This document shows positions 1 to 8,854 of a stretch of DNA of 64,000 nt, piece after piece; position 1 is the first letter of the stretch; each line of letters starts with the position of its first letter. The stretch comes from Cohnella silvisoli (GTDB lineage Bacteria; Bacillota; Bacilli; Paenibacillales; Paenibacillaceae). Below the pieces are notes generated by a model. That model saw nothing but the letters and a program-made list of their open reading frames with translations. It ran no database searches and was not told where the DNA came from. The stretch is taken from contig NZ_JAIOAP010000005.1 in NCBI RefSeq assembly GCF_021190915.1, positions 124,001 to 188,000 on the forward strand, given 5' to 3'. The translations under genes and the position numbers were made by a program.

Positions 1-510
1 GGCCAAGCTGATGATGGGTTCCTCCTGCCCGGACACCCGCTGCGATCTGAACGTCCAATCGTACGGTTGCTTGCTGCTAACGGTCAGACCGAGATACTGC
101 TTGTCGGCGAACGCATCCAGCGTGGTCAGCGCCGACGAGGTCAAAACCGTCTGATCGGATGTGCGGTACAAATAAATCGAGTCGATCATCGGATTTTTCA
201 GCAACAGCTCCTTGAGCTCGCTTGCTGCCTGTAAATCGGCATAATTGCGTTCGTTTGGCGCCTTTTCGCTATAAAAAAGCTTGATTCGCTCGTTATTCTG
301 AATTTCGTACAGCATCATCGAATCGATTTCATCCAATGTTTTGTCAACCAGCTTCATGATATTATGCGACAGCGCTTCGTTTGCTTTCTCGGCCGATTTC
401 CTGGACAGCTCGCTAATTGTCAAATACGTCATCAGGAGCAAGCTGAGGAAAATAATAAAAAACACCGGTAAATACGAAAGAAGAAGCCTATTAAACCAAC
501 TTTTACCCAT
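1..510 (-). CDS. Membrane sensor / AraC-type regulator N-terminal part (partial)
   Basis: An open frame runs without a stop from an ATG at 510 to the window edge (170 codons); the 3' end lies outside. The N-terminus begins MGKSWFNRLLLSY and has a hydrophobic segment at about residues 8-31, followed by a hydrophilic, helix-rich stretch and a beta-rich part with YADLQAASELKELL and IDSIYLYR. This is the layout of the extracytoplasmic sensing region of Paenibacillus membrane regulators (either AraC-type HTH proteins or YesM-type kinases); the C-terminal domain that would decide between them is not in the window. It is divergent from the solute-binding protein gene at 695, a usual pairing for a sugar sensor and its target. 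Membrane topology and frame are seen; the regulator role is inference. Confidence 0.7.
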   Translation of the reverse strand, partial: MGKSWFNRLLLSYLPVFFIIFLSLLLMTYLTISELSRKSAEKANEALSHNIMKLVDKTLDEIDSMMLYEIQNNERIKLFYSEKAPNERNYADLQAASELKELLLKNPMIDSIYLYRTSDQTVLTSSALTTLDAFADKQYLGLTVSSKQPYDWTFRSQRVSGQEEPIISLA

Positions 511-694
511 AGCATCACCTGTCGTTTCCTAAGCTCGGTTTACTTCCCTGCTAGCCCTATTATCCCGTCAAAAAGCGTTTGCTGTAAAGCGAAGTTGAGA
601 AACATAGTTTATTTCCCCCGTAAAAACGATTAACATTAAGAACGAGACTCGCAAAAATAATGAGATGAATCAACAGCAAGGGAGGAAGAAACAG

Positions 695-2272
695 GTGAGA
701 GGAATCAAGATCGGCGTTTCTCTGGCTGTTATCCTTCTCGTCGTTTGCGGCGCCTATATATTGTTGCACAACGGATGGTCAGGATCGCGCGATTCGGACA
801 CGGATCAAGGAAACAACCCAGAGAAGCTTACTTTGAAGTTTTTCATCAGCGGTCCGCCCGAATCAACATTGCCTGAATCAGAAAAGGATTTCGTTCTGCA
901 AGCCATTGAAAGTAAGTTTGACGTCAACTTGGAAGTCACTGTCATGGCTCCTGGCGAAGATTATACCGAGACTCTGGCGGCGAAGCTGGCAGCCAACGAC
1001 CCGCCCGACATGTGGCTGAATATCAGCACGGACGGCGGAGCTAAATATACGCTCGATAATGTGTTGGCGGACATGTCCTACTATGCAAATCCGTCCACTA
1101 TGCCAAACTATTTTAAGTATTGGATTAGCGAAAAAGAGCTTCGCGAATACCAGGTGCACAACAAATTTGCCCGCGCGCCAATTCCCTATGATCGAAAATC
1201 GTACCGCGCTTACTATATACGCAAAGATTGGCTGGACCATCTTGGGCTGAGCATACCGCAAACCTACGAACAATACGTCGAAGTGCTTCATGCCTTTACT
1301 TATGATGATCCGGACGGCAATGGTATCAACGATACTTATGGCTTCACAACTGCGGGCAACGGGAATAGCATTTCCTTGGAATGGCCGGAATATATCAAGA
1401 ACGGCCTTCTATTTCCAGCTTATTACGAGAACAATCAATTGGTCGACATGCAGACGGATGTGCGCGTTGGACAAACCGTGACGGATATTGTCAAGATCAT
1501 GAATGAAGGTGTGATTGATCCGGAATGGTTTCTAAACTCGCCGCGAAGGGAGTTCGACAAAGCCGTTCAAGGCAAAGCAGGAATTATTATGGGTGATACG
1601 GCAGACTTCGCGTTGGACTCGAACCGAGACAGCCTGCAATCAAGAAGCCGTATCGTCAATCCGCATGCTAATTGGGTACCTTTCAACCCGTTCGGCAATC
1701 GACCGCTGCGTGTGGCGGTTGCCGCCAATTATCCATTCGTTTTCTCCAACAATACGGCCGGCGCCAAACCCGAAAAACTGATGAAGACGGCGAGCATTCT
1801 CGACTGGCTGGCAGGCGAGGAAGGCTACTTGCTAACTCATTACGGCTTGGAAGGAAAACATTATACGCGGGAAGGAAACCGGATAACTCTAATTCCGGAA
1901 GCGATTGAAAAGGATATTCGTCTTCAAGGAGATTTCCTGCAAATCTGGGACTTCTTCACTCCCGATGCGCCTGAAGTTCTGGGCTTTACTATTCTCGATC
2001 CGCGGGTAACGGAACGGGATAAGAAAATATTGCAGTCGTTAGCAAACATAACGGTGCATGAAGGTCTCGGTACGACTTTAACACCGCCGTTCACGATCAA
2101 TGTCGAAGCTCTGCGCAGCAGGCAGGATGAGCTTCAGGTGAAAATGCTATTCTCGGAAAAATCGGGCCAGAATTGGCCGAAATACCGCGATGAGCTGATG
2201 ACGAAGTATAACGGAAATATTATCTTCAAGCAGTATGAGGATAAAATCAGAGCTTCCCGGAATAAGCGGTAA
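695..2272 (+). CDS. Extracellular solute-binding protein (sugar ABC type), orphan
   Basis: Probable carbohydrate-binding component of an ABC importer, 525 residues with this start. I chose GTG 695 because GGAGG at 681-685 sits 9 nt upstream; an in-frame ATG at 665 has no such site. The N-terminus (MRGIKIGVSLAVILLVVCGAYILL) is a single hydrophobic segment; the Cys lies in VVCG, which is a poor lipobox, so a membrane anchor is as likely as a lipid anchor. The mature part has the long family-1 type features: LTLKFFISGPPEST, a DPPDMWLN motif, YTLDNVLADMS, then RAYYIRKDWLDHLG and a late GEEGYLLTHYGLEGKHY segment typical of LplA-like proteins. No permease genes adjoin it; it must share permeases and ATPase encoded elsewhere. 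A terminator follows at 2310. Confidence 0.85.
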   Translation: MRGIKIGVSLAVILLVVCGAYILLHNGWSGSRDSDTDQGNNPEKLTLKFFISGPPESTLPESEKDFVLQAIESKFDVNLEVTVMAPGEDYTETLAAKLAANDPPDMWLNISTDGGAKYTLDNVLADMSYYANPSTMPNYFKYWISEKELREYQVHNKFARAPIPYDRKSYRAYYIRKDWLDHLGLSIPQTYEQYVEVLHAFTYDDPDGNGINDTYGFTTAGNGNSISLEWPEYIKNGLLFPAYYENNQLVDMQTDVRVGQTVTDIVKIMNEGVIDPEWFLNSPRREFDKAVQGKAGIIMGDTADFALDSNRDSLQSRSRIVNPHANWVPFNPFGNRPLRVAVAANYPFVFSNNTAGAKPEKLMKTASILDWLAGEEGYLLTHYGLEGKHYTREGNRITLIPEAIEKDIRLQGDFLQIWDFFTPDAPEVLGFTILDPRVTERDKKILQSLANITVHEGLGTTLTPPFTINVEALRSRQDELQVKMLFSEKSGQNWPKYRDELMTKYNGNIIFKQYEDKIRASRNKR

Positions 2273-2309
2273 AGAATTCCTCCAAGCTGTGAATACCCAG
2301 ATTTAAAAC

Positions 2310-2350
2310 AAGCTGCGGCCCCTCTCGTTAACCGGGGAGCCGCAGCTTTT
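2310..2350 (+). terminator. Rho-independent terminator of the solute-binding protein gene
   Basis: AAGCTGCGGC pairs with GCCGCAGCTT around a loop with further C/G pairing, followed by TTTTGTT. It lies 37 nt after the stop codon at 2272. Confidence 0.85.
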
Positions 2351-2364
2351 GTTATGCAATCGTA

Positions 2365-2416
2365 TTGACATCATAGAAATCTATTGTAATATCTAAGTGT
2401 AATATTATATATTACA
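2365..2416 (+). promoter_or_regulatory. Promoter and palindromic operator ahead of the 2515 glycosidase
   Basis: TTGACA (2365-2370) is 16 nt from TAATAT (2387-2392), a good SigA-type promoter. The octamer TGTAATAT occurs at 2385-2392, overlapping the -10, and again at 2398-2405, and its inverted copy ATATTACA is at 2409-2416 after a 3-nt spacer. Overlap with the -10 suggests a repressor site. The binding protein is unknown. Confidence 0.55.
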
Positions 2417-2514
2417 TATAATATATATCCGAAGGATGGCATCCCGAGAACGGCCGCAAAGACTATCGTTTTATCACATTCATTGTTCTTATCAACTAAA
2501 AAGGATGTGTTTTT

Positions 2515-5500
2515 ATGAGAAGAGGCATGAAAGCGCTCTCGTTAATGTTCATTGTTTTGGCGATTATTTTGGCAATACCGCAAACGTCGCTGGCCAGTTC
2601 GAATACGGAGTTTAAGATCGGCGTTTATTGGCCGCCGGTAGCGACTCAGACAAACGCAACGCAATATGATTATTTGCAGGACGCTAACATTAATTGGATT
2701 ATTAACACCCATGCCACGGATTTATCGACGGAGGCAATCAATAACACGATGCTGGATTTAGCGGGTGCCCGAGGAATGAAAGTGATTGCATCCGATTCGC
2801 GATTCAAAAAGATTTACGACAATGTCGCTACGAATGCGGAAATCGATGCCATGGCCGACAGCTATAAAAATCACTCCGCTTTAGGCGGTTATTATGTGAT
2901 GGACGAACCGTTCACCCTAATTTCTCTTATATCGCCAACGCGAACAACCGGTTTTTACTCAAACGTTCCGACGCCGTTAATTATACAAATCTGCTTCCCA
3001 TTAATCCGACCGATGTAGAAACGGAAATATCTCCCACTCTGGCGTTAGCGCAAACCTCAACGGGATTCGGCTATTTTGTCACAAGCAGCAATCCACTTGG
3101 ACAAACGTTTACGACACCCTCAAATATCACTTATATCGATTCCATTGAAATCAATACAGATGTAAATCAATGGGGAAGCGGAGAAGCGCTCACTTTAAAA
3201 TTGTGGAATTCTCCGGCAAAAACCACCCTAATCGCATCCAGCACGTTATCGCAAAATAACGACTTTTACCCAAGGTTCCCCCTTAAAACGACAGTATCTC
3301 CAAACACCTCTTATTATTGGGAATTAACTCATAACGGAGGCGGAGACAACTCGATCGGCTGGGTGACCTCATCCTCAAGCAATACGTATTCCAATGGGAC
3401 GGGATATGTCAATAACGCGGCAGTAAGCGGGGATTATTATTTCAAAGTTTACACCGGAGCTCAGCTATCCCCCTTTTCCGTGATGGCTCAATTGTCAACG
3501 GGCTCAAGCTATACGTTATCGAGCACAAATCCGTTAGGCCAAAACTTCTATACGCCAGCCGATTTGCACAATATCGATTTTATCGAGCTCAATATCGACA
3601 GCAGTCAATGGGGAGCCGGAGAAACGCTTACTTTGAAATTATGGAACTCACCTGCCAAGAGCACGCTTATTGCGTCGAGCTCATTAACCGCAACCAATAA
3701 CGGCAACTATCCTCGGTTTCCGATTAAAGCTTCTGTATCCCCTGTTACTCCCTACTATTGGGAATTATCTCATAACGGAGGCGGGAATAACTCAGTCGGC
3801 GGGGTAACCTCCTCAGCAAGCGATGTCTACTTAAACGGATCCGTTTATGAAAATGGCGTTGCAAAAACCAATGATTTCTACTTCAGCATCTATAAAAGCC
3901 AGTATACGACCTCATTGCCGTCCTTTGATGAAAGCGGGGCTCTGGTCAGTGCAAACCCCCTCCTATCATTAAGTCAATTACAGAAAGGCAACGGCAGTTT
4001 TGTGACGAGTACGAATCCAATTGGACAAACTTTCACTACCCCAGCCGGTACATCCTATATCGATTACTTTGAGCTGGAGCTAGACTATACGAATTGGAGC
4101 AGCTCAGAAGCGCTTACTTTGACCTTGTGGAATTCTCCATCCAAAACAACCCGGATTGCTTCTCATACGTTATCGGGGTCCAGACATGCCGGGTTTCCTA
4201 GATTCCTGATCAATGCAAGCGTAACAGCCAATACCTCGTATTATTGGGAGTTGACTCATAACGGAGGCGGCGACAATTCCATCGGTTGGGTAGCCCGATC
4301 ATCGACCGATGTCTACGCGGGCGGCAGCGCTTATGAAGGCGGTGTCGTAAAAACTTACGATAACTATTTCCAAATTTACAAAGATCGCAATTCCAAAGAC
4401 AAATCCGTTACCTCCAATGCCAGCGGAACCGGTTCCTTTGTAACTTTAACGAATTCATTAGGCCAAACTTTCAAAACGCCAGCGACGCTGGATCGAATGC
4501 TGCAGTACTTGGAACTGAATATTGATCCCACGCAATGGTCTGCTGATGAATATTTAACAATAACGCTCTATTCCGATACGTCAAAACTGCAAGTTCTCGG
4601 TAAGACTACTTTAAACCGGTCCTATAATAGCGATCGCCCCAGATTTTATATTTGGGCTGATTTACAGCCGAATACGACCTATTATTTCGAGTTGACCCAT
4701 AGCGGAGGCGGAAATAATTCCGTAGGGTGGGTCGTTCATTCCAATACGGATGTTTACAGTGATGGAAGCGCATATGTTAATAATGTCGCGCAGAGCAATG
4801 ATTTATATTTCAGAGCCGTATACAGCTCGGCCTATCAGGATTATCTGGAAGAGTTCGTAGACACAATGGGAGCATCCCACTTGGGATACTTGTCCTATGA
4901 TCAATATCCGATCGTTTATTATCACGGATTGAACATCGGTTACTATCGGAATAAAGAACTGATTAGAGCTATGGGATTAAAAAAGGGCGTAGATACGGCA
5001 AGCTTCCTACAGTCATTCGGTATTCCCAGCAGCTACAGACGTCCCAATGCAGACGAAATAAGATTTAATGTATTTACCAGCCTTGCATATGGAGACAAAG
5101 CCTTATTCTGGTTTACTTGGTGGACTCCGACGAATCAAGCAGGGACGCAATTCGACAATGGCATTATCGATCCGAGCGGAAACAAAACGGATTTATTTAC
5201 GCCGGTTAAGAACGTTAACGCAGAAGTGAAAAATTTAGGCGGAACGTTGATGGGCTTGACGTCGCAAGCGTTATATCACTCAGGCGTCGTTGAGGCCGGT
5301 TCAAAAAGCGTGCCGTCCGGTTTCTTCTGGAAGCCAAATAAAACGAGCGACAACGTCATCGTTTCTTACTTCTCTAACGCAAGCAATCGAAAATATATTA
5401 TGGTAGTCAATAAATCATTGACCGTCACCGAAACCTTTACATTTAACGTAAACCCGAAACCGTCAACGGTAACGGAGGTTTCAAAGTCAACAGGGTTGGA

Positions 5501-5594
5501 AGTGAGCACGAATTATAATGCTTCGACGGGAGTTATCTCACAGCTGCTTCTTCCTGGTGAAGGCAGACTCTACGCCCTTCCGAACGGATATTAA
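2515..5594 (+). pseudogene. Secreted TIM-barrel glycosidase with four inserted beta-sandwich repeats, frameshifted
   Basis: One gene in two frames. The first part (2515-3018) has a signal peptide (to about residue 28, LASS) and the first half of a (beta/alpha)8 barrel: FKIGVYWPP, INWIINTHA, MKVIASD, and GGYYVMDEP with the likely catalytic acid. The frame then breaks; restoring one base in the C run at 2915-2917 gives PNFSYIANANNRF and a continuous product of about 1,025 residues through the second frame (ending 5594). After strand 5 (NLLPIN) four copies of a ~130-residue repeat follow (about 3055-3465, 3497-3900, 3990-4385, 4428-4815), each with LTLxLW, YYWELTHNGGG and a final DNYFxIY-like strand. 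The barrel then resumes with YQDYLEEF, LSYDQYP and FWFTWWTP. Either a sequencing error in a homopolymer or a recently broken gene. Reading of the barrel is by motif; the exact GH family is not assigned. Confidence 0.75.
2527..2541 (+). promoter_or_regulatory. Possible cre (CcpA) site in the 5' coding region
   Basis: ATGAAAGCGCTCTCG fits the loose cre consensus WTGNAANCGNWNNCW at 14 of 15 positions, and lies at codons 5-9 of the glycosidase gene. Early-coding cre sites acting as roadblocks are known in Bacillales. A chance match inside codons for MKALS is possible. Confidence 0.3.
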
Positions 5595-5618
5595 AAACAC
5601 TTTTTGATCGTTCAAAAA

Positions 5619-5663
5619 AAGGGGTCGTCCCAGAAGTCTCTAATGACTTCGGAACAACCCCTT
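5619..5663. terminator. Bidirectional terminator between convergent genes
   Basis: AAGGGGT...GAAGTC pairs with GACTTC...AACCCCTT around a 6-nt loop, placed between the glycosidase stop (5594) and the ywhD stop (5683). Runs of A before and T after serve both directions. Confidence 0.75.
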
Positions 5664-5682
5664 AGCTATTCTATTCACGTTG

Positions 5683-6195
5683 TTAAGCCAGCAAATCCTT
5701 CAAAGCCTGAGGAGAATGATCCCACCACTCCGCATTATGCTCAACAAGCAGCTTGCGAAGAGCTTCCTTCTCCACAGGTCCGATGTTATCGAGCATATAC
5801 TTCCGCTTGAGTGAAGCGTCTAGCCGATTAACATGGTCAGGGAGAATTTTCCATCCCCTTCTAGCCTCCGTATCGATCAGCATCTCACAGGAAGTCGCAC
5901 CCGCGTAATACGTACCGCCCTCATTGCGGTCGACGGCTACCCATACGATCCATGCCGGACGACCGTTCGGCACGTTCTCTTTGTCTGGGGAAAACTTGAT
6001 GCCCTTCTCGATCTTGCTCTTGGCGTGCATCGCCCCGACATCGATATACGCTTCCCCTTCATCGATGATCACGCAGGAAACCTGGCTCAAATCGATCGTT
6101 CCCGCACCGAATCCTCTATGTTCCTTGTTGCTGACGACGTTAAGCGATAGCTTTTTTTTCTCAACCGGTTTATCCTGATTATCCTGAATGTCCAT
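5683..6195 (-). CDS. ywhD: YwhD family protein
   Basis: A 170-residue cytoplasmic protein of the YwhD family (about 170 residues in Bacillus). The ATG at 6195 is chosen because GGAGGG lies 7 nt before it; the longer frame to 6252 would add an unlikely leader. Recognisable features are GFGAGTIDLSQVSCVIIDEGEAYIDVGAMHAKS-type family blocks: GAGTIDLS near residue 30, VIIDEGEAYIDVGAMHA near 42-58, IEKGIKF, and a C-terminal EKEALRKLLVEHN helix with WWDHSPQ. The function of the family is not known. It is a single gene, convergent with the glycosidase and followed by a bidirectional terminator; it marks return to conserved backbone DNA. Confidence 0.85.
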   Translation of the reverse strand: MDIQDNQDKPVEKKKLSLNVVSNKEHRGFGAGTIDLSQVSCVIIDEGEAYIDVGAMHAKSKIEKGIKFSPDKENVPNGRPAWIVWVAVDRNEGGTYYAGATSCEMLIDTEARRGWKILPDHVNRLDASLKRKYMLDNIGPVEKEALRKLLVEHNAEWWDHSPQALKDLLA

Positions 6196-6426
6196 GTTTA
6201 CCCTCCTGCAATTGTCGATACATATGAAAAAACCGGGCCCCAGACCCCTCAAATCGAGATCTTACCCGCTTTCTCTGTCGCTCATATTAATGGGAACGTT
6301 TGTTCTACTTCTTTTAGGCAATCCTGTACTCAACATCATAACAAACCGGAAAACATAAGTCTATTGTTTTTTGCGAAAATGCGCCACAATAGGTAAAGTT
6401 ATTATTGAATGCAAGGAGGCATACGC

Positions 6427-8514
6427 ATGGAAACACAGCAGCACCCACACCACGAAGAGCAGGCCCGGCTTCAGCATACGTTTCAGGAAATCGAACGGCA
6501 GCGCGCGGACATCGGCCCGGTCTATCATGGCCAAGATTATGTCGAGCAGCTGCTTGAGGCTAAACGGGAGGAAACGCGGCAACGGCTGGACCTGCTCGCG
6601 AGCGAACCTTACTTCGGTCGGCTCGACTTTCGGGAAGAGAGCAAATCCGAGCCTTTCCCCCTCTATATCGGCAAGCGAGGCATGGACGACAAAGAAACCG
6701 GCCAACCTTACATCATCGATTGGAGAGCGCCGGTCGCCAGCTTGTTCTATTCATTCACCGGCGGAGATGCGTCTGTCACGTACGAAGCGCCGGATGGTAC
6801 GATCGAAGGCGACATTTACCTCAAACGGAGTTTATCCATCCGGGATAAAACGCTGCAAAGAGTCGTGGACAGTTACGAACGCGGCGGAGACAACATCGGC
6901 TTGAACGACGAGTTTCTGCTCTACAAGCTCGGCGACAAGAAGGATAACCGGCTGCGGGATATCGTATCGACCATTCAAGCGGAGCAGGATCTGATTATCA
7001 GGGCGCCCCGCTACAAAGCGCTTATAATACAAGGTGCCGCAGGATCGGGTAAAACAACCATCGCCTTGCACCGTTTAGCATTCCTCCTGTACCAGTACCA
7101 GCAGCAAATCCGCGCGGAGCGGATGATTATTTTCGCGCCGAACACGATGTTCCTCGATTACATCTCGGGCGTTCTTCCCGAGCTCGGGGTCGGCAACGTA
7201 AAGCAAACGACATTCGCGGAATGGGCTTTGGATATTCTGGATGGGAACGTTCGATTGGCGGATGGGACAACGGAAGGCAACCGATGGTTCTCGCTCGAAG
7301 GGACTCGCCCGGCCATTAACGACGAAACGCCCGGTAGGTTCAAAGGTTCTCTGACTTTCCAAAAATGGCTCGACGATCAGCTGCGCGTTCTCGAACAGAA
7401 TTTCTTGGTGGATCAACCGTTCGAAGCGTGGGAAGGCAGGGTATTGCCCAGCGAGACGATACGCGAGTGGTTTGAAGTGGAGTATCGCCATTATCACTTA
7501 GCGGCTCGGCGCGAACGGTTGACGGCAAGAATCAACCGCTGGCTGGAAATGCAGCTCACGAACATCGGCGACCCGAAAGTACGCAAAGATAAAAGCAAGA
7601 CCGGCAAGCAGCGGCTGCGCGCTTATATGAACAAGCTGCCGAAAGCCGACGCCCTCTCCTTCTATCAAAGCGTGTTTAATCAGGGATCTGATGACTTTAT
7701 TCCGAAGAAGATACTGAACGAAACGAAGGCCTATTTGAAAAAGGGACATGTTCTCCCCGAAGATCTAGCGCCTCTTGTCTGGATTCATCATTCCTTTAAT
7801 GGAGCCGAAGGCCTTGTTTTCGATCACGTGGTCGTCGATGAAGCGCAAGACGTCTCTCCTTTCCAAATCGCGCTGCTGAACACGTTCATGAACGAGCCGT
7901 CCTTCACCATACTTGGCGACTTGGCCCAAGGTATTCATGCTTACCGCGGCGTGCAACGATGGGATGAGCTGTCCGCCATGTTCGACGAACAGCACAATTC
8001 CTATCACGTGCTGAAGCAAAGCTATCGGTCGACGCTTGAAATCATCGAGTTCGCCAACCGCATCCTCCCGTTTACCGATACGGGGCTGCCTCCCGCCGAG
8101 CCGGTGTTCCGAAGCGGAGATCCGGTCGATATCGTTCCTCTCGGCAAGGCAGCGGATCAACTGGCCGCGATCACAAGTTTCATACGCGACAACCAAGAAC
8201 GCGGAATGCGAACTATCGCCATCATTTGCCGCACGGACGAGGAATGCCGACTTATCCATGAGCTGATGCTGCCGGCCGGGATTGAGGCAAATCTCATAGC
8301 GGAAGGGCAGAGCCAATACCGCGGAGGCGTAACCGTCGTGCCGGTCTATCTGGCCAAAGGCCTGGAATTCGACGCGGTCCTCATAGCCAACGCGAATGAG
8401 CGGCTATATGCCCGCACCACTCAGGATGCCAAACTCCTATATGTCGGATGCACCCGCGCGCTCCATCGGTTGACGCTGCTGTATGAGGGGGATCTTTCAC
8501 CGTTGATCGGGTAA
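6427..8514 (+). CDS. helD: HelD-like RNA polymerase-associated helicase (UvrD/Rep superfamily 1)
   Basis: 695 residues. Start ATG 6427 has AAGGAGG 6 nt upstream, better than the in-frame ATG at 6409 that overlaps the site itself. The N-terminus is a coiled, charged arm (EEQARLQHTFQEIERQRAD) followed by FGRLDFREE and YIGKRGMDDKETGQPYIIDWRAPVASLFYSF, the signature front part of HelD proteins. Walker A GAAGSGKTT is at about residues 203-211, the Walker B/motif II VVVDEAQD at about 466-473, motif III GDLAQGIH, motif IV SYRST and the C-terminal AKGLEFDAVLIANAN block follow. Known role in Bacillus: ATP-driven release and recycling of stalled RNA polymerase, helped by the N-terminal arm. Somewhat shorter than Bacillus HelD (about 770). 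Monocistronic, with its own terminator. Confidence 0.9.
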   Translation: METQQHPHHEEQARLQHTFQEIERQRADIGPVYHGQDYVEQLLEAKREETRQRLDLLASEPYFGRLDFREESKSEPFPLYIGKRGMDDKETGQPYIIDWRAPVASLFYSFTGGDASVTYEAPDGTIEGDIYLKRSLSIRDKTLQRVVDSYERGGDNIGLNDEFLLYKLGDKKDNRLRDIVSTIQAEQDLIIRAPRYKALIIQGAAGSGKTTIALHRLAFLLYQYQQQIRAERMIIFAPNTMFLDYISGVLPELGVGNVKQTTFAEWALDILDGNVRLADGTTEGNRWFSLEGTRPAINDETPGRFKGSLTFQKWLDDQLRVLEQNFLVDQPFEAWEGRVLPSETIREWFEVEYRHYHLAARRERLTARINRWLEMQLTNIGDPKVRKDKSKTGKQRLRAYMNKLPKADALSFYQSVFNQGSDDFIPKKILNETKAYLKKGHVLPEDLAPLVWIHHSFNGAEGLVFDHVVVDEAQDVSPFQIALLNTFMNEPSFTILGDLAQGIHAYRGVQRWDELSAMFDEQHNSYHVLKQSYRSTLEIIEFANRILPFTDTGLPPAEPVFRSGDPVDIVPLGKAADQLAAITSFIRDNQERGMRTIAIICRTDEECRLIHELMLPAGIEANLIAEGQSQYRGGVTVVPVYLAKGLEFDAVLIANANERLYARTTQDAKLLYVGCTRALHRLTLLYEGDLSPLIG

Positions 8515-8536
8515 ATAGGACGACATTTAAGAAAAA

Positions 8537-8573
8537 CCGGAGGCTTTGCCGGGTAAAGCCTCCGGCCCTTTTA
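8537..8573 (+). terminator. Terminator of helD
   Basis: CCGGAGGCTTT / AAAGCCTCCGG hairpin with a GCCGGGT loop, followed by CCCTTTTACTTTT, 22 nt after the helD stop. Confidence 0.9.
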
Positions 8574-8720
8574 CTTTTGGCGGATATCCATAAACTCTTG
8601 GGATCGACCGGTCCGACATCCCTGTTGCTGCCTGCGGCTGTTCGCGGAAACGTACCATTATCCCTTCGCATCACCTGTTTAAACGGAATATAAACGAATC
8701 CTCCTCTTCGCTGCTACAGG

Positions 8721-8742
8721 AAAAGCCGGCCCGAAGGCCGGC
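8721..8742 (-). terminator. Terminator of the locus A minus-strand operon
   Basis: On the minus strand GCCGGCC-TTCG-GGCCGGC is followed by TTTTCC. It lies 112 nt beyond the stop of the GH106-like gene (8855). The interval 8574-8854 has no gene; besides this hairpin it holds only a partial operator-like string at 8830-8847. Confidence 0.8.
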
Positions 8743-8854
8743 TCGGCATTTCATGTTCTTGTCCAATCGCTGCTCCCACCGTTCCGATGCCTGTGACTTC
8801 ACCGGACTTCTAGAAAACTAACTCCCCTGCGAAAATTTATACTTTCTGACGTGC

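Noticed and set aside
2398..2416. Riboswitch or attenuator in the 2515 leader
   Set aside because: The palindrome is AT-only, overlaps the promoter rather than the transcript leader, and no terminator precedes the gene.
3055..4815. Mobile element insertion splitting the glycosidase
   Set aside because: The inserted segment is four in-frame protein repeats with a normal codon pattern, no transposase, no terminal inverted repeats or target duplication.
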